The notes: generated by a model from the letters alone, not told the origin. A stretch of DNA of 64,000 nt from Bog-532 sp963742875 (GCA_963742875.1 CAVUNO010000026.1:1054001-1118000); one strand, 5' to 3'. Positions 26,421 through 36,256 are shown, numbered from the stretch's first letter. Made by a program: numbers and translations.

Positions 26421-28664
26421 TCAGGCGCGGTCGAACCGGTCGAGGTTCATCACCTTGTCCCACGCCGCGACGAAGTCGTTCACGAACTTCTCCTTCGCGT
26501 CATCGCTCGCGTAGACCTCCGCGAGCGCGCGCAGCTCGGAGTTCGATCCGAAGACGAGGTCGGCGCGGCTGCCGGTCCACTTGACCTCGCCCGTGGCGGC
26601 GTCGCGCCCCTCGAACGTATTCGCGTCCTCGGACGTCGGCTGCCACGTCGTGCCCAGGTCGAGCAGGTTGACGAAGAAGTCGCTCGTCAGCGACCCGGGG
26701 GCGGTGGTGAGGACCCCGAGCTTCGACCCGTCATAGTTCGCGCCCAGGACGCGGAGGCCACCGACGAGGACCGTCAGCTCGGGAGCGCTCAGCGTGAGCA
26801 GGTTCGCCTTGTCGAGCAGCAGGTACTCGGTCGGCAGCCGGTTGCCCTTCCCGACGTAGTTGCGGAATCCGTCCGCCTTCGGCTCGAGGTTGACGAACGA
26901 CTCCACGTCGGTCTGCTCCTGCGACGCGTCGGTGCGGCCCGGCGTGAAGGGGACCTCGACGTCGAAGCCGGCGTTCCTGGCGGCCTGCTCGACCGCCGCA
27001 CCGCCCGCGAGCACGATCAGGTCGGCGAGCGAGATCTGCTTGCCGCCGGTCCGGGCGGAGTTGAAGGCCTGCTGGATCCCCTCCAGGGTGCGCAGCACCG
27101 TCGCCAGCTGGTCGGGGTTGTTGACCTCCCACCCGTTCTGCGGCTCGAGGCGGATGCGCGCACCGTTGGCGCCGCCGCGCTTGTCACTGCCGCGGAAGGA
27201 CGAGGCCGCCGCCCACGCGGTGGACACCAACTGCGGCACCGTCAGGCCGGAGGCGAGCACCTGGCGCTTGAGCTCGGCGGCGTCGGCCGCGTCGATGAGC
27301 TCGTGCGTCACCGCGGGGACCGGGTCCTGCCAGATCAGCACCTCGGACGGGACCTCCGGCCCGAGGTAGCGTAGGACCGGGCCCATGTCGCGGTGGGTCA
27401 GCTTGAACCACGCCCGGGCAAACGCGTCCGCCAGCTGGTCCGGGTTCTCCAGGAACCGCCGCGAGATCGGCTCGTAGATCGGGTCGACCCGCAGCGCCAG
27501 GTCCGTGGTCAGCGTGGTCGGCGAACGCTTCAGCGACGGGTCCTGGGGGTCGGGCACGGTGCCCGCCCCGGCACCGTCCTTGGGCTGCCACTGGTACGCC
27601 CCGGCCGGGCTCTGGGTCAGATCCCACTCGTAGCCGAAGAGGTTCTCGAAGAAGCTGTTGCTCCACTGGGTCGGCGTGGCGGTCCAGGTGACCTCGAGGC
27701 CGCTGGTGATCGCGTCGCGGCCCTTGCCGGACCCGTACGTGCTCTTCCAGCCGAGGCCCTGCTGCTCGATCGGGGCAGCCTCAGGGTCGGGGCCGACGCT
27801 GTCCGCGGGGCCCGCGCCGTGGGTCTTGCCGAACGTGTGGCCGCCCGCGATCAGGGCCACGGTCTCCTCGTCGTTCATCGCCATCCGGCGGAACGTCTCG
27901 CGGATATCGCGGGCCGCGGCGAGCGGGTCCGGGTTGCGGTTCGGGCCCTCCGGGTTGACGTAGATGAGGCCCATCTGAACCGCGCCGAGCGGCTCCTCGA
28001 GCTCACGGTCCCCGCTGTAGCGCTGGTCGTCGAGCCACTCGGTCTCCGGGCCCCAGTAGACGTCTTCCTCGGGCTCCCAGGTGTCCACCCGGCCGCCGCC
28101 AAAGCCGAACGTCTTGAAGCCCATCGTCTCCAGGGCGACGTTGCCGGTAAGGACAATGAGGTCCGCCCAGGAGATCTTCTGGCCGTACTTCTTCTTAACC
28201 GGCCAGAGCAGCCGGCGGGCCTTGTCCAGGCTGACGTTGTCCGGCCAGCTGTTGAGCGGGGCGAAGCGCTGCTGCCCGGCGCCGGCGCCGCCGCGGCCGT
28301 CGCTGATGCGGTAGGTGCCCGCGCTGTGCCACGCCATCCGGATCATGAGCGGGCCGTAGTTACCGAAGTCGGCCGGCCACCAGTCCTGGGAGGTCGTCAG
28401 CACTTCCGCGATGTCGCGCTTCACGGCCGCGAGGTCGAGGGTCTTGAACGCCTCGGCGTAGTTGAACTCCCCGCCCAGCGGGTTGATCTCGACGGGGTTC
28501 TTGGCCAGGATCTTCAGGTTGAGGCGGCTCGGCCACCACTCGCTGTTGGCATCACCCTGGGTGGGGTGGACGCGGCCGTGCGCGACCGGGCAGCCACCCT
28601 CGCTCCCGGCTTCCGGAATCGGCGGTTCGACGACGAGCGGATCGTGGTTCTCTTGCTCGGACAT
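26421..28664 (-). CDS. katG: bifunctional catalase-peroxidase
   Basis: A 747-residue haem peroxidase from ATG 28664 with aggaagg upstream; an extra 18 in-frame codons precede it. Both peroxidase-like halves are full length. Catalytic residues are Arg109, Trp112 and His113 in IRMAWHSAGTYR and proximal His276 in GGHTFGKTHG. The Met-Tyr-Trp adduct that gives catalase activity is available (Trp112, Tyr235 in GLIYVNPEGP, Met261 in RRMAMNDEE). It detoxifies hydrogen peroxide in the cytosol. It follows furA by 20 bp, so FurA control by iron or peroxide is expected. Confidence 0.96.
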   Translation of the reverse strand: MSEQENHDPLVVEPPIPEAGSEGGCPVAHGRVHPTQGDANSEWWPSRLNLKILAKNPVEINPLGGEFNYAEAFKTLDLAAVKRDIAEVLTTSQDWWPADFGNYGPLMIRMAWHSAGTYRISDGRGGAGAGQQRFAPLNSWPDNVSLDKARRLLWPVKKKYGQKISWADLIVLTGNVALETMGFKTFGFGGGRVDTWEPEEDVYWGPETEWLDDQRYSGDRELEEPLGAVQMGLIYVNPEGPNRNPDPLAAARDIRETFRRMAMNDEETVALIAGGHTFGKTHGAGPADSVGPDPEAAPIEQQGLGWKSTYGSGKGRDAITSGLEVTWTATPTQWSNSFFENLFGYEWDLTQSPAGAYQWQPKDGAGAGTVPDPQDPSLKRSPTTLTTDLALRVDPIYEPISRRFLENPDQLADAFARAWFKLTHRDMGPVLRYLGPEVPSEVLIWQDPVPAVTHELIDAADAAELKRQVLASGLTVPQLVSTAWAAASSFRGSDKRGGANGARIRLEPQNGWEVNNPDQLATVLRTLEGIQQAFNSARTGGKQISLADLIVLAGGAAVEQAARNAGFDVEVPFTPGRTDASQEQTDVESFVNLEPKADGFRNYVGKGNRLPTEYLLLDKANLLTLSAPELTVLVGGLRVLGANYDGSKLGVLTTAPGSLTSDFFVNLLDLGTTWQPTSEDANTFEGRDAATGEVKWTGSRADLVFGSNSELRALAEVYASDDAKEKFVNDFVAAWDKVMNLDRFDRA

Positions 28665-28684
28665 GGAAATCCTTCCTGGCGGTC

Positions 28685-29122
28685 TCAGGAACTGCGGGCG
28701 GTGGAACAGCCGGGGCACAGGCCCCAGTAGGTGACCTCGGCCTCGCCGACCGAGAAGCCGTGGTCGTCGGACGCGGTCAGGCAGGGCGCCTCGCCGACCG
28801 CGCAGTCGACGTCAGCGACGACACCGCACGACCGGCACACGATGTGGTGGTGGTTGTCCCCGACGCGTCCCTCGAACCGGGCCGGGCTGCCGGCCGGCTC
28901 GATGCGGCGTACGAGTCCCGCCGCGGTGAGCGCATGCAGGGCCTCATACACGGCTTGCAGGGAGACATGGCCTACCCGATCGCGCACCGCGGAGGTGATC
29001 GCCTCGACGCCGAGGTGGTCACCGTCCCGGACGGTCTCGAGCAGTGCGACGCGGGCGGCCGTCACCCGCAGGCCGACACCGCGCAGTTCCTCGGCGGTGG
29101 TCTGAGCCTGGGGCGCGGTCAT
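28685..29122 (-). CDS. furA: Fur-family peroxide/iron-responsive repressor
   Basis: A 145-residue Fur-family regulator. The winged helix occupies about residues 12-85 (LRVTAARVALLETVR, VSLQAVYEALHALTAAGLVRR). The metal-binding DNHHHIVCRSCGVVADVDC follows, and CPGC near the end completes the structural zinc site. In mycobacteria and Streptomyces the equivalent gene sits directly before katG/cpeB and represses itself and katG until oxidised. The same order and a 20-bp gap are seen here. Confidence 0.93.
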   Translation of the reverse strand: MTAPQAQTTAEELRGVGLRVTAARVALLETVRDGDHLGVEAITSAVRDRVGHVSLQAVYEALHALTAAGLVRRIEPAGSPARFEGRVGDNHHHIVCRSCGVVADVDCAVGEAPCLTASDDHGFSVGEAEVTYWGLCPGCSTARSS

Positions 29123-29205
29123 AGCGCCAACTTATCTTCATAAACGCGAACGGTACAAGACAACGAATAGTTCAAGTCTGGTGCCGCGTCGGGTAACGAT
29201 CCCGG
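29123..29205 (-). promoter_or_regulatory. furA-katG control region
   Basis: The 83 bp upstream of furA are noticeably more AT-rich than their surroundings (for example cttatcttcataaacg). They separate furA from the divergent XRE-type regulator. An autoregulatory Fur box and promoter are expected here by analogy with actinobacterial furA genes. I could not define a convincing palindrome by eye. Confidence 0.35.
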
Positions 29206-30198
29206 ATGATCGTGCCGGCACCCGGCCAGCCCAGGGGGCCGGCCCGGACTACCATGGGAGGAAGCCGCACCGGCACCGCACCGAGAGCGAGGGCATTGGA
29301 CACGACGCAGGGAACACCCGGACCGGAAGACTCTGGCGTCGTCGGCACCGGCCCGGCCGGCCCGACGGTCGTCCGCATGCTCCTTGGTGCGCGGCTGCGC
29401 CGGCTCCGCCAGGCGGCGGGGATCACCCGGGACAGCGCGGGCACCGCGATCCGGGCGTCCGGCTCCAAGATCAGCCGCCTCGAGCTGGGCCGGACCGGTT
29501 TCAAGCAGCGCGACGTGTCCGACCTGCTGACGCTGTACGGGGTGGGCGACGAGGCCGAACGGGCGGTGCTGCTCAGCCTGGCCCGGCAGGCCAACACGGC
29601 CGGCTGGTGGCACTCCTATAGCGAGGTCCTGCCCCCGTGGTTCGAGCCCTACCTCGGGCTGGAGCAGGCGGCGGGCATCATCCGCAGTTACGACGTGCAG
29701 TTCATCCCCGGGCTCTTGCAGACGCCCGACTACGCGGCGGCGGTAGCCCGGCTCGCGGACGGCATCTCAGAGCCCGACGTCCAGCAGCTGGTCGCGCTGC
29801 GGATGCGCCGGCAGCAGCTGCTGCACCGTGACAACCCGCCGCAGCTGTGGGTGGTGATCGATGAGTCGGCCCTGCGCCGCCCGATCGGCGGCCGGGCGGT
29901 CATGCTGGCTCAGGTCGACCACCTGATCAGGATGTCGCGCCGCCGCAACATCACGGTCCAGGTCATGCCGTTCAGCGCGGGCGGGCACGCGGGCGTGGGC
30001 GGCCAGATGATCCTGCTGCGGTTCCCCGAGGGCCTGCTCCCCGACCTGGTCTACCAGGAGCAGCTGGACAGCGCGATCTACCTCAAAAAGCCCGCCGACA
30101 CGGTGCCCTACTGGAACATCCTGAACAGCGTGGCCACCGAGGCGCTGCCGCCCGAGCAGAGCACCGAGATGCTCCGCCGCCTCTCCGACCTGATCTAA
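29206..30198 (+). CDS. XRE-family helix-turn-helix regulator with DUF5753 domain
   Basis: An open frame of 330 codons. The true start may be TTG 29296, preceded by gcgaggg, giving 300 residues. A helix-turn-helix lies at ARLRRLRQAAGITRD with SKISRLELGR in the recognition helix. The rest is the DUF5753 domain (WFEPYLGLEQAAGIIRSY, PGLLQTPDYAAAV, VQVMPFSAGGHAG). Such regulators are abundant in actinomycetes and often paired with small DUF397 proteins; none is adjacent here. It ends about 120 bp before a TnpB-type right end. Confidence 0.85.
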   Translation: MIVPAPGQPRGPARTTMGGSRTGTAPRARALDTTQGTPGPEDSGVVGTGPAGPTVVRMLLGARLRRLRQAAGITRDSAGTAIRASGSKISRLELGRTGFKQRDVSDLLTLYGVGDEAERAVLLSLARQANTAGWWHSYSEVLPPWFEPYLGLEQAAGIIRSYDVQFIPGLLQTPDYAAAVARLADGISEPDVQQLVALRMRRQQLLHRDNPPQLWVVIDESALRRPIGGRAVMLAQVDHLIRMSRRRNITVQVMPFSAGGHAGVGGQMILLRFPEGLLPDLVYQEQLDSAIYLKKPADTVPYWNILNSVATEALPPEQSTEMLRRLSDLI

Positions 30199-30321
30199 CC
30201 GCCGGTGGCCGCCGAACGGACGTGACGCGGGGTCGGCCTGGCTGCGGAGCCGTCCGCACCGTGCCACACCCTCAGCGAGGTCCGTTCGGAATCATTGGAG
30301 CCACCATAGGAGGAGACGCGG

Positions 30322-30459
30322 TGACCAAATCCTTCCCGCGCGCCAGCCCCGTTCTTCAGGGCGCGGTTCACATAGTGCGGGGAGGCGACCGTCGGTGAAA
30401 CAGGAACCTTGGCCCGCGAGGGCTGAGAATCCCCGTCCTTCAAGGCGGGGAGAAGTCAA
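30322..30459 (+). mobile_element. tnpB-less IS200/IS605-type right end (copy D)
   Basis: A 138-bp block matches the complement of 60579-60730 almost base for base over its last 95 bp, with a small gap further in. It has an inner hairpin core (gccccgttcttcagggcgc), the conserved gtgaaacaggaacc, a terminal hairpin (ccccgtccttcaaggcgggg) and the end gtcaa (30455-30459). No tnpB codes upstream. It ends a few bases before the coding core of the oxidoreductase. Confidence 0.75.
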
Positions 30460-32121
30460 AAGGCGCAGGGATGCCGTCGTGGTCGGCGGTGGGCACAACG
30501 GTCTGGTCGCCGCGGCCTACCTGGCCCGGAACGGGCTGGACACCGTGGTGTGCGAGCGCCGGGACGTAACCGGCGGCGCCGCGGTCAGCGAGCATCCGTT
30601 CGGCCCCGGGTACACGGTCACCTCGCTGTCGTACGTGGTGTCCCTGCTGCCCTCCGATCTCGTCCGCGACCTGCGGCTGGAACAGCACGGGTACCACGTC
30701 TACCCGCAGGGGCCGTACTTCGCGCCGCGGTTGGACGGGAGGTACCTGCGGCTGCCCGACGACCCGGCCACGCGGCACGCCGAGATCGCCAGGTACTCCG
30801 CCGCGGACGCGGACGCCTACGACGGCTACGAGGCGCACCTGCAGCGGATCGGCCGATTGCTGGGGCCGCTGCTGCATCAGATCCCGCCGCACCTCGGTTC
30901 GCGGCGGCCCGCGGACCTGTGGGCGCAGGCCCGGCTGCTGGCGCAGTTGCGGGGGGTCGACGAGCGCGGCTCGGTGGACGTGACCCGGCTGCTCACCGGG
31001 AGCATCGCCGACCTGCTCGACCGCTACTTCGAAAGCGACGCGGTGCGCGGCGTGCTCTCGGTCTCCGGCGTCATCGGCACCTGGGCGGGGCCGCGGTCGG
31101 CCGGGACCGCGTACGTGATGCTGCACCATCACGTCGGCGAGGCCGACGGGCTGGCGGGCGCGTGGGGGTTCCCGCGCGGCGGGATGGGCGGGGTCGCCGC
31201 GGCGATGGCGTCCGCGGCCCGGTCGTTCGGCGCGGAGATCCGGACCGGCGCGCAGGTCGCCCGCATCCGCACGGCTGAGGGCCGGGCCTGCGGGGTGACC
31301 CTGGCCAGCGGCGAGGAGATCGACGCGACGTCGTCATCACCACGGCGCACCCGCAGATCTCGTTCCTGCGCCTGCTGGATACGGCCGACCTGCCGGCGGG
31401 ATTCGTCGCGGACATCCGGGGCTGGCAGACCCGCAGCGGGACGGTGAAGATCAACCTCGCGCTCGACCGGCTGCCGGTGTTCTCGGGCCACCCGGAGTTC
31501 GACCCGCAGGTGCACGGCGGGACCATCGTGCTGGCCGAGAGCCTGGACGACGTGGAGACGGCCTTCCAGCAGGCGGTGGCGGGCGAGCCGTCGGCGCGGC
31601 CGTTCGCCGACATCTGCATCCCCAGCGTCTTCGACGACTCGCTGTCGCCGCCGGGCCAGCACGTCATGTCATTGTTCACCCAGTGGGTGCCGTCTGGCTT
31701 TGCGGACGCACCGCACGAGGCGGAGCTGGCCGCCCACGCGGACCGGGTCATCGCGCGAGTGGAGGCGGTCGCCCCCGGCTTCACCAGCTCGGTGCTGCAC
31801 CGGCAGGTGATCGGGCCGCATCAGATGCAGGAGGAGTACGGCCTGGTCGGCGGGAACATCTTCCACGGCGAGCTATCCCTGGGCCAGATGTTCCATGCCC
31901 GGCCCGCCGCCGGCTACGCGGACCTGCGCACGCCGGTCCGCGGGCTGTACCAGGCCGGCTCGGCCACTCACGGTGGCGGCGGCGTCACCGGCATTCCGGG
32001 CCGCAACGTCGTCCGCCAGGTCCTCGCCGACCGCCGGGCGCGGCGGTGGACGGAACGCAGCGCCCGCTGGCGCGGCGCCGTCGCCCGTCCGCCCGGAGGT
32101 GGGAGCCGAAGGTGTACATAG
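30395..32121 (+). pseudogene. CrtI/phytoene-desaturase-like FAD oxidoreductase, frameshifted, with IS-derived N-terminus
   Basis: The first part (30395 to about 31328) carries the dinucleotide-binding motif VVVGGGHNGLVAAAYLARN and the partner segment up to GEEIDA. One base then appears missing. The second frame (about 31329-32121) continues with VVITTAHPQISFLRLL through NIFHGELSLGQMF and HGGGGVTGIPGRN, the family's C-terminal signature. Restored, the protein would have about 575 residues. The first 22 or so codons (MKQEPWPARAENPRPS) are the tail of a TnpB-type right end, so the native start is gone. Confidence 0.75.
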
Positions 32122-32138
32122 TGAGCGGCGTGAAGGCC

Positions 32139-32351
32139 ATGGAGCTGGAACGCGTCGGTGCGGCGGGCTCGGCCGGGGAGGCCGCGCGGAGCCTGCTGGA
32201 CCTGTCCCGGCCCGCGCTGGACTTCACCGCCCTGGCGGCCGGCCTGGGCGTGCCTGCGACCCGGGCCACCACCGCGGGTGAGCTCGCCGCCGGGCTGCGG
32301 CAGGCCCTGGCCGAACCGGGCCCGCACCTCATCGAGGCTGTACTCCCCTGA
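32139..32351 (+). pseudogene. C-terminal fragment of a thiamine-diphosphate enzyme (acetolactate-synthase-like)
   Basis: From ATG 32139 the frame reads MELERVGAAGSAGEAARSLL, LDLSRPALDFTALAAGLGV, and ends LAEPGPHLIEAVLP. This is the last 70 residues typical of large-subunit acetolactate-synthase-like proteins. The FAD/ThDP-binding parts (about 450 residues) are missing upstream, where the oxidoreductase ends. The open frame continues upstream only as non-homologous sequence. It is a gene relic. Confidence 0.65.
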
Positions 32352-32412
32352 CGGTTGCCCTAACTGTTGTACTGCCCTAACCACCGGGCGCCCTACCGGG
32401 CAGGATGGGGCC

Positions 32413-33645
32413 ATGGACGTGGAGGATTTCCTGGCCGCGGCGGGTGAGCTGCTCGCGGTGCCGTCGACGGCGGACCGGCCCGCGGAACTGGAACGGGCGC
32501 TCGGCTACGTGCTCGATTTCGTCGGGACCGGGTTCACGGTGGAGCGATTCACCTCGGGCGGCAAGCCGAGCGCGCTGGTGTACCCCGGGGGGCATGGCGC
32601 TGCCGAACGGCCCCGCTTCCGGGTCATCCTCAACGCGCACCTGGACGTCGTGCCGGCTCCGCCGGAGCAGTTCCGGCCGCGCCGCGACGGGATGCGGCTG
32701 TACGCGCGCGGCGCGCAGGACATGAAGGTGTCGGCGCTGGCCGAGGCGCTGGCCTTCCGTGAGCTGGCCGGCTCGGTGGGATACCCGCTCGCGCTGCAAC
32801 TCGTCACGGACGAGGAGGTGGGCGGGCGGAACGGGACGCGGTACCAGATCGAGCGCGGCGTCCGCGGCGAGTTCGTCGTCGTCGGTGAGACAAGCGGCCT
32901 GCGGATCGTCACCGAGTCCAAGGGAATGCTCGGCGTCACCCTGCGGGCCAGCGGCCGAGGTGCGCACAGTGCCTACCAGTGGCTGGGTGACAACGCCCTG
33001 GTCAAGCTGAACCGCAGCGTGCACAACGTGCTAGCCCGCTATCCCGTCGCGACCGAGGAGGCGTGGCGGACCACGGTGAACGTGGCACGGGTGCACACCC
33101 CGAACCAGGCCCGCAACCAGATCCCGGCGGAGGCCGAGGCGTGGCTGGACATCCGCTTCCCGCCCGAGGACACCGACCTGGGCGGGAAGACGGAAGCGGA
33201 GATCGCCGCGCACCTGCAGAGCTTCTGCGAGCCAGGGGTCACGGCCGTCGTCGACCACCTGGACGCACCGCAGAACGCCGACGGCGCCCGGCCCGAGATC
33301 GCCCGGCTGGCGGAGGCGGCGCGTGCCCAGGGCTACCGGCCGGACTTCCTGCGCAAGCACGGCACCGGCGACGGGCGCTTCTACGGGGAGGCCGGCCTGA
33401 CGGCGGTGGCGTTCGGCGTGGGCGGGCACGGCCAGCACGGCGCCGATGAGTACGCCGACATCACCACGATCGCGCCCTACTACCAGGCGCTGACGCAGTT
33501 CCTTCAGGCCCTGGGGCCGGCGAGGCAGACGGGCGCGCCGGGGTTAAGGCCGGGCAGAGACAGGGACTCAATGGCCGCGCGGACAGCCGCGAGCCGCCGG
33601 TCATCCCACTCGGCCGACGGGCCGGATTTGCTTAGCGGGGCTTAG
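32413..33645 (+). CDS. M20-family metallopeptidase (ArgE/DapE/CPG2-like)
   Basis: A 410-residue dizinc amidohydrolase. Metal ligands and catalytic residues are visible in LNAHLDVVPAP (His, Asp), ARGAQDMKVSALAEAL (bridging Asp), LVTDEEVGGRNG (catalytic Glu-Glu) and VVGETSGLRI, with GVGGHGQHGADEY at the C-terminal ligand. It would hydrolyse an N-acyl amino acid or dipeptide. ATG 32413 is chosen because it starts at the conserved domain. The last 30 residues (Arg/Ser-rich) look non-conserved. Confidence 0.88.
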   Translation: MDVEDFLAAAGELLAVPSTADRPAELERALGYVLDFVGTGFTVERFTSGGKPSALVYPGGHGAAERPRFRVILNAHLDVVPAPPEQFRPRRDGMRLYARGAQDMKVSALAEALAFRELAGSVGYPLALQLVTDEEVGGRNGTRYQIERGVRGEFVVVGETSGLRIVTESKGMLGVTLRASGRGAHSAYQWLGDNALVKLNRSVHNVLARYPVATEEAWRTTVNVARVHTPNQARNQIPAEAEAWLDIRFPPEDTDLGGKTEAEIAAHLQSFCEPGVTAVVDHLDAPQNADGARPEIARLAEAARAQGYRPDFLRKHGTGDGRFYGEAGLTAVAFGVGGHGQHGADEYADITTIAPYYQALTQFLQALGPARQTGAPGLRPGRDRDSMAARTAASRRSSHSADGPDLLSGA

Positions 33646-33757
33646 GAATTCTGCGGCCGCTCCCGACGTTGCGATGAGGCTGGGCCCGGTGACCCGCCGC
33701 TAAGGTCGCCGGGTACGCCACGATTTAAACGCGGACCAGAACGGAGGGAGGAGCGGG

Positions 33758-36256
33758 ATGACGCTGCTTGACGCGCTGCCCGCGTCCCCGGATCCGGACG
33801 CCGTGTTCAGCGCCTTCGCGGACTGGGCTAAGCGGCAGGGGCTGAGCCTGTATCCGCACCAGGAAGAGGCGCTCATCGAGATCGTGTCGGGGTCGAACGT
33901 GATCCTGAGTACCCCGACCGGGTCCGGTAAGAGCCTCGTAGCCGCCGGGGCCCACCTGGCGGCGCTCGCGGCCGGGCAGCGCACCTTCTACACCGCCCCG
34001 ATCAAGGCCCTGGTGTCGGAGAAGTTCTTCGCGCTGTGCGAGACGTTCGGGCCGGCCAGCGTCGGCATGATGACCGGGGACGCGAGCGTCAACGCGTCGG
34101 CACCGATCATCTGCTGCACCGCGGAGATCCTGGCCAACATCGCGCTGCGGGACGGGGCGGACGCCGACGTTGGCCAGGTCGTGATGGATGAGTTCCACTT
34201 CTACGCCGACCCCGAACGGGGCTGGGCGTGGCAGGTGCCGCTGATCGAGCTGCCGCACGCCCAGTTCCTGCTGATGTCGGCGACCCTGGGCGACGTCAGC
34301 TTCTTCGAGAAGGACCTCACCCGCCGGACCGGCCGCAGCACCGCGGTGGTCCGTTCGGACGCACGGCCGGTCCCGCTGAACTTCCGCTACGTGACGATGC
34401 CGCTGCACGAGACGCTCCGGGAACTGCTCGAGACACACGAGGCCCCCGTCTACGTGGTGCACTTCACCCAGGCCACCGCGCTGGAGCAGGCCCAGGCGCT
34501 GATGAGCGTAAACGTCTGCACCCGCGCGGAAAAGGACGCCATCGCCGAGACGATCGGCCATTTCCGGTTCACGGCCGGCTTCGGGAAGACGCTGTCCCGG
34601 CTGGTCCGGCACGGCATCGGGGTGCACCACGCCGGCATGCTGCCCAAGTACCGGCGGCTGGTCGAGACGCTGGCGCAGGCCGGCCAGCTCAAGGTGATCT
34701 GCGGGACCGACACGCTCGGGGTGGGCATCAACGTGCCGATCCGGACCGTGCTGTTCACCGCGCTGTCCAAGTACGACGGGTCGAAGACGCGTCTGCTGCA
34801 GGCGCGGGAGTTCCACCAGATCGCCGGGCGCGCCGGGCGGGCCGGGTACGACACGGTCGGGACGGTCGTGGTGCAGGCCCCGGAGCACATGGTCGAGAAC
34901 ACCCAGGCCCTGGCCAAGGCGGGCGACGACGCCAAGAAGCGGCGCAAGGTCGTGCGGAAGAAGCCACCCGAGGGGTTCGTCTCGTGGGGCCAGCCCACCT
35001 TCGAGCGGCTGGTCGCGGCCGAGCCTGAGCCGCTGAAGTCCCGGTTCGCGGTCAGCCACGCCATGCTGCTGAACGTCCTGAGCAGGCCGGGCGACGCGTT
35101 CGACGCGATGAAGCATCTGCTGACCGACAACCACGAGGACCGCGCGGCGCAGCGCGCGCACATCCACCGGGCGATCCAGATCTACCGGGCGCTGCTGGCC
35201 GGCGGCGTGGTCGAGCGGCTGGACGAGCCCGACGAGCGGGGCCGCCGGGCACGGCTGACCGTGGATCTGCAGTTCGACTTCGCGCTCAACCAGCCGCTGT
35301 CGCCGTTCGCACTGGCGGCGCTGGAGCTGCTGGACCGGGAGTCCCCCGCGTACCCGCTGGACGTGCTCTCGGTCATCGAGTCGACGCTGGACAACCCGCG
35401 CCAGGTGCTGTCCGCGCAGCAGTTCCGGGCCCGCGGCGAGGCGGTTGCGCAGATGAAGGCGGACGGCGTCGACTACGAGACCCGGATGGACCTGCTGGAT
35501 TCGGTGACGTACCCGAAGCCGCTGGAGGATCTGCTCGAGGCCGCGTACGAGATCTACCGGCGCGGCCACCCGTGGGTCGCCGACAACGAGCTCGCGCCCA
35601 AGTCGGTGGTCCGCGACGCCTGCGAGCGGTCGATGACGTTCACCGAATACATCGGGTTCTACGGGCTGTCCCGCTCGGAAGGGCTGGTGCTCCGGTACCT
35701 GGCCGACGCGTACAAGGCACTGCGGCAGACAGTGCCGGAGGATGGCAAAACCGAGGAGCTCATCGACCTGATCGAGTGGCTCGGCGAAATGGTCCGCCAG
35801 GTCGACTCCAGCCTCATCGACGAATGGGAACGGCTGCGCAACCCGGACCCCGCCGAGGTGGTCGCGGCCGCGTCCCGGCCGTTGTCGGTGACCGGGAATA
35901 TCCGGGCCTTCCGGGTGCTGGTACGGAACGCGCTCTTCCGCCGGGTCACGCTGGCGGCGCTGGGGCGGTACGAGGAGCTCGGCGAGCTGGACGCGGATTC
36001 CGGCTGGGACGCCGACGCGTGGGGTGACGTGCTGGACGCCTACTTTGCCCAGCACGACGAGATCGGCACCGGGCCGGACGCGCGCGGGCCGGGGCTGCTG
36101 ATCCTCGACGAGGGCGCGTCTCGCTGGACCGTCCGGCAGATCTTCGACGACCCGGCCGGGGACCACGACTGGGGCATCAGCGCCGAGGTCGACCTGGCCG
36201 CCTCGGACGAGGCCGGGACGGCCGTGCTGCGGATCACCGACGTCGGCCAGCTTTGA
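33758..36256 (+). CDS. Ski2-like DEAD/H-box helicase with DUF3516 C-terminus
   Basis: An 832-residue superfamily 2 helicase with ggagggagga 6-8 bp before ATG 33758. Walker A is TPTGSGKS (Lys58), the Walker B box is MDEFHFYADPE (Asp144-Glu-Phe-His), motif III is LMSATLGD, and motif VI is HQIAGRAGRAG near residue 355. A basic patch KKRRKVVRKKPP lies near 395. The second half matches actinobacterial DUF3516 proteins. It is probably an RNA or DNA unwinding enzyme. The stop codon TGA (36254-36256) lies in the TTTGACG end of a TnpB-type right end, so the original C-terminus may have been changed. Confidence 0.88.
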   Translation: MTLLDALPASPDPDAVFSAFADWAKRQGLSLYPHQEEALIEIVSGSNVILSTPTGSGKSLVAAGAHLAALAAGQRTFYTAPIKALVSEKFFALCETFGPASVGMMTGDASVNASAPIICCTAEILANIALRDGADADVGQVVMDEFHFYADPERGWAWQVPLIELPHAQFLLMSATLGDVSFFEKDLTRRTGRSTAVVRSDARPVPLNFRYVTMPLHETLRELLETHEAPVYVVHFTQATALEQAQALMSVNVCTRAEKDAIAETIGHFRFTAGFGKTLSRLVRHGIGVHHAGMLPKYRRLVETLAQAGQLKVICGTDTLGVGINVPIRTVLFTALSKYDGSKTRLLQAREFHQIAGRAGRAGYDTVGTVVVQAPEHMVENTQALAKAGDDAKKRRKVVRKKPPEGFVSWGQPTFERLVAAEPEPLKSRFAVSHAMLLNVLSRPGDAFDAMKHLLTDNHEDRAAQRAHIHRAIQIYRALLAGGVVERLDEPDERGRRARLTVDLQFDFALNQPLSPFALAALELLDRESPAYPLDVLSVIESTLDNPRQVLSAQQFRARGEAVAQMKADGVDYETRMDLLDSVTYPKPLEDLLEAAYEIYRRGHPWVADNELAPKSVVRDACERSMTFTEYIGFYGLSRSEGLVLRYLADAYKALRQTVPEDGKTEELIDLIEWLGEMVRQVDSSLIDEWERLRNPDPAEVVAAASRPLSVTGNIRAFRVLVRNALFRRVTLAALGRYEELGELDADSGWDADAWGDVLDAYFAQHDEIGTGPDARGPGLLILDEGASRWTVRQIFDDPAGDHDWGISAEVDLAASDEAGTAVLRITDVGQL

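Noticed and set aside
33600..33720. Adjacent EcoRI and NotI sites and an atttaaac motif after the M20 gene
   Set aside because: A cloning-vector junction was considered, but no vector backbone sequence follows and the helicase begins with a natural ribosome site; probably chance.
33725..36166. Reverse open frame of 813 codons
   Set aside because: It is antisense to the Ski2-like helicase, whose complete helicase motifs fix the true strand.
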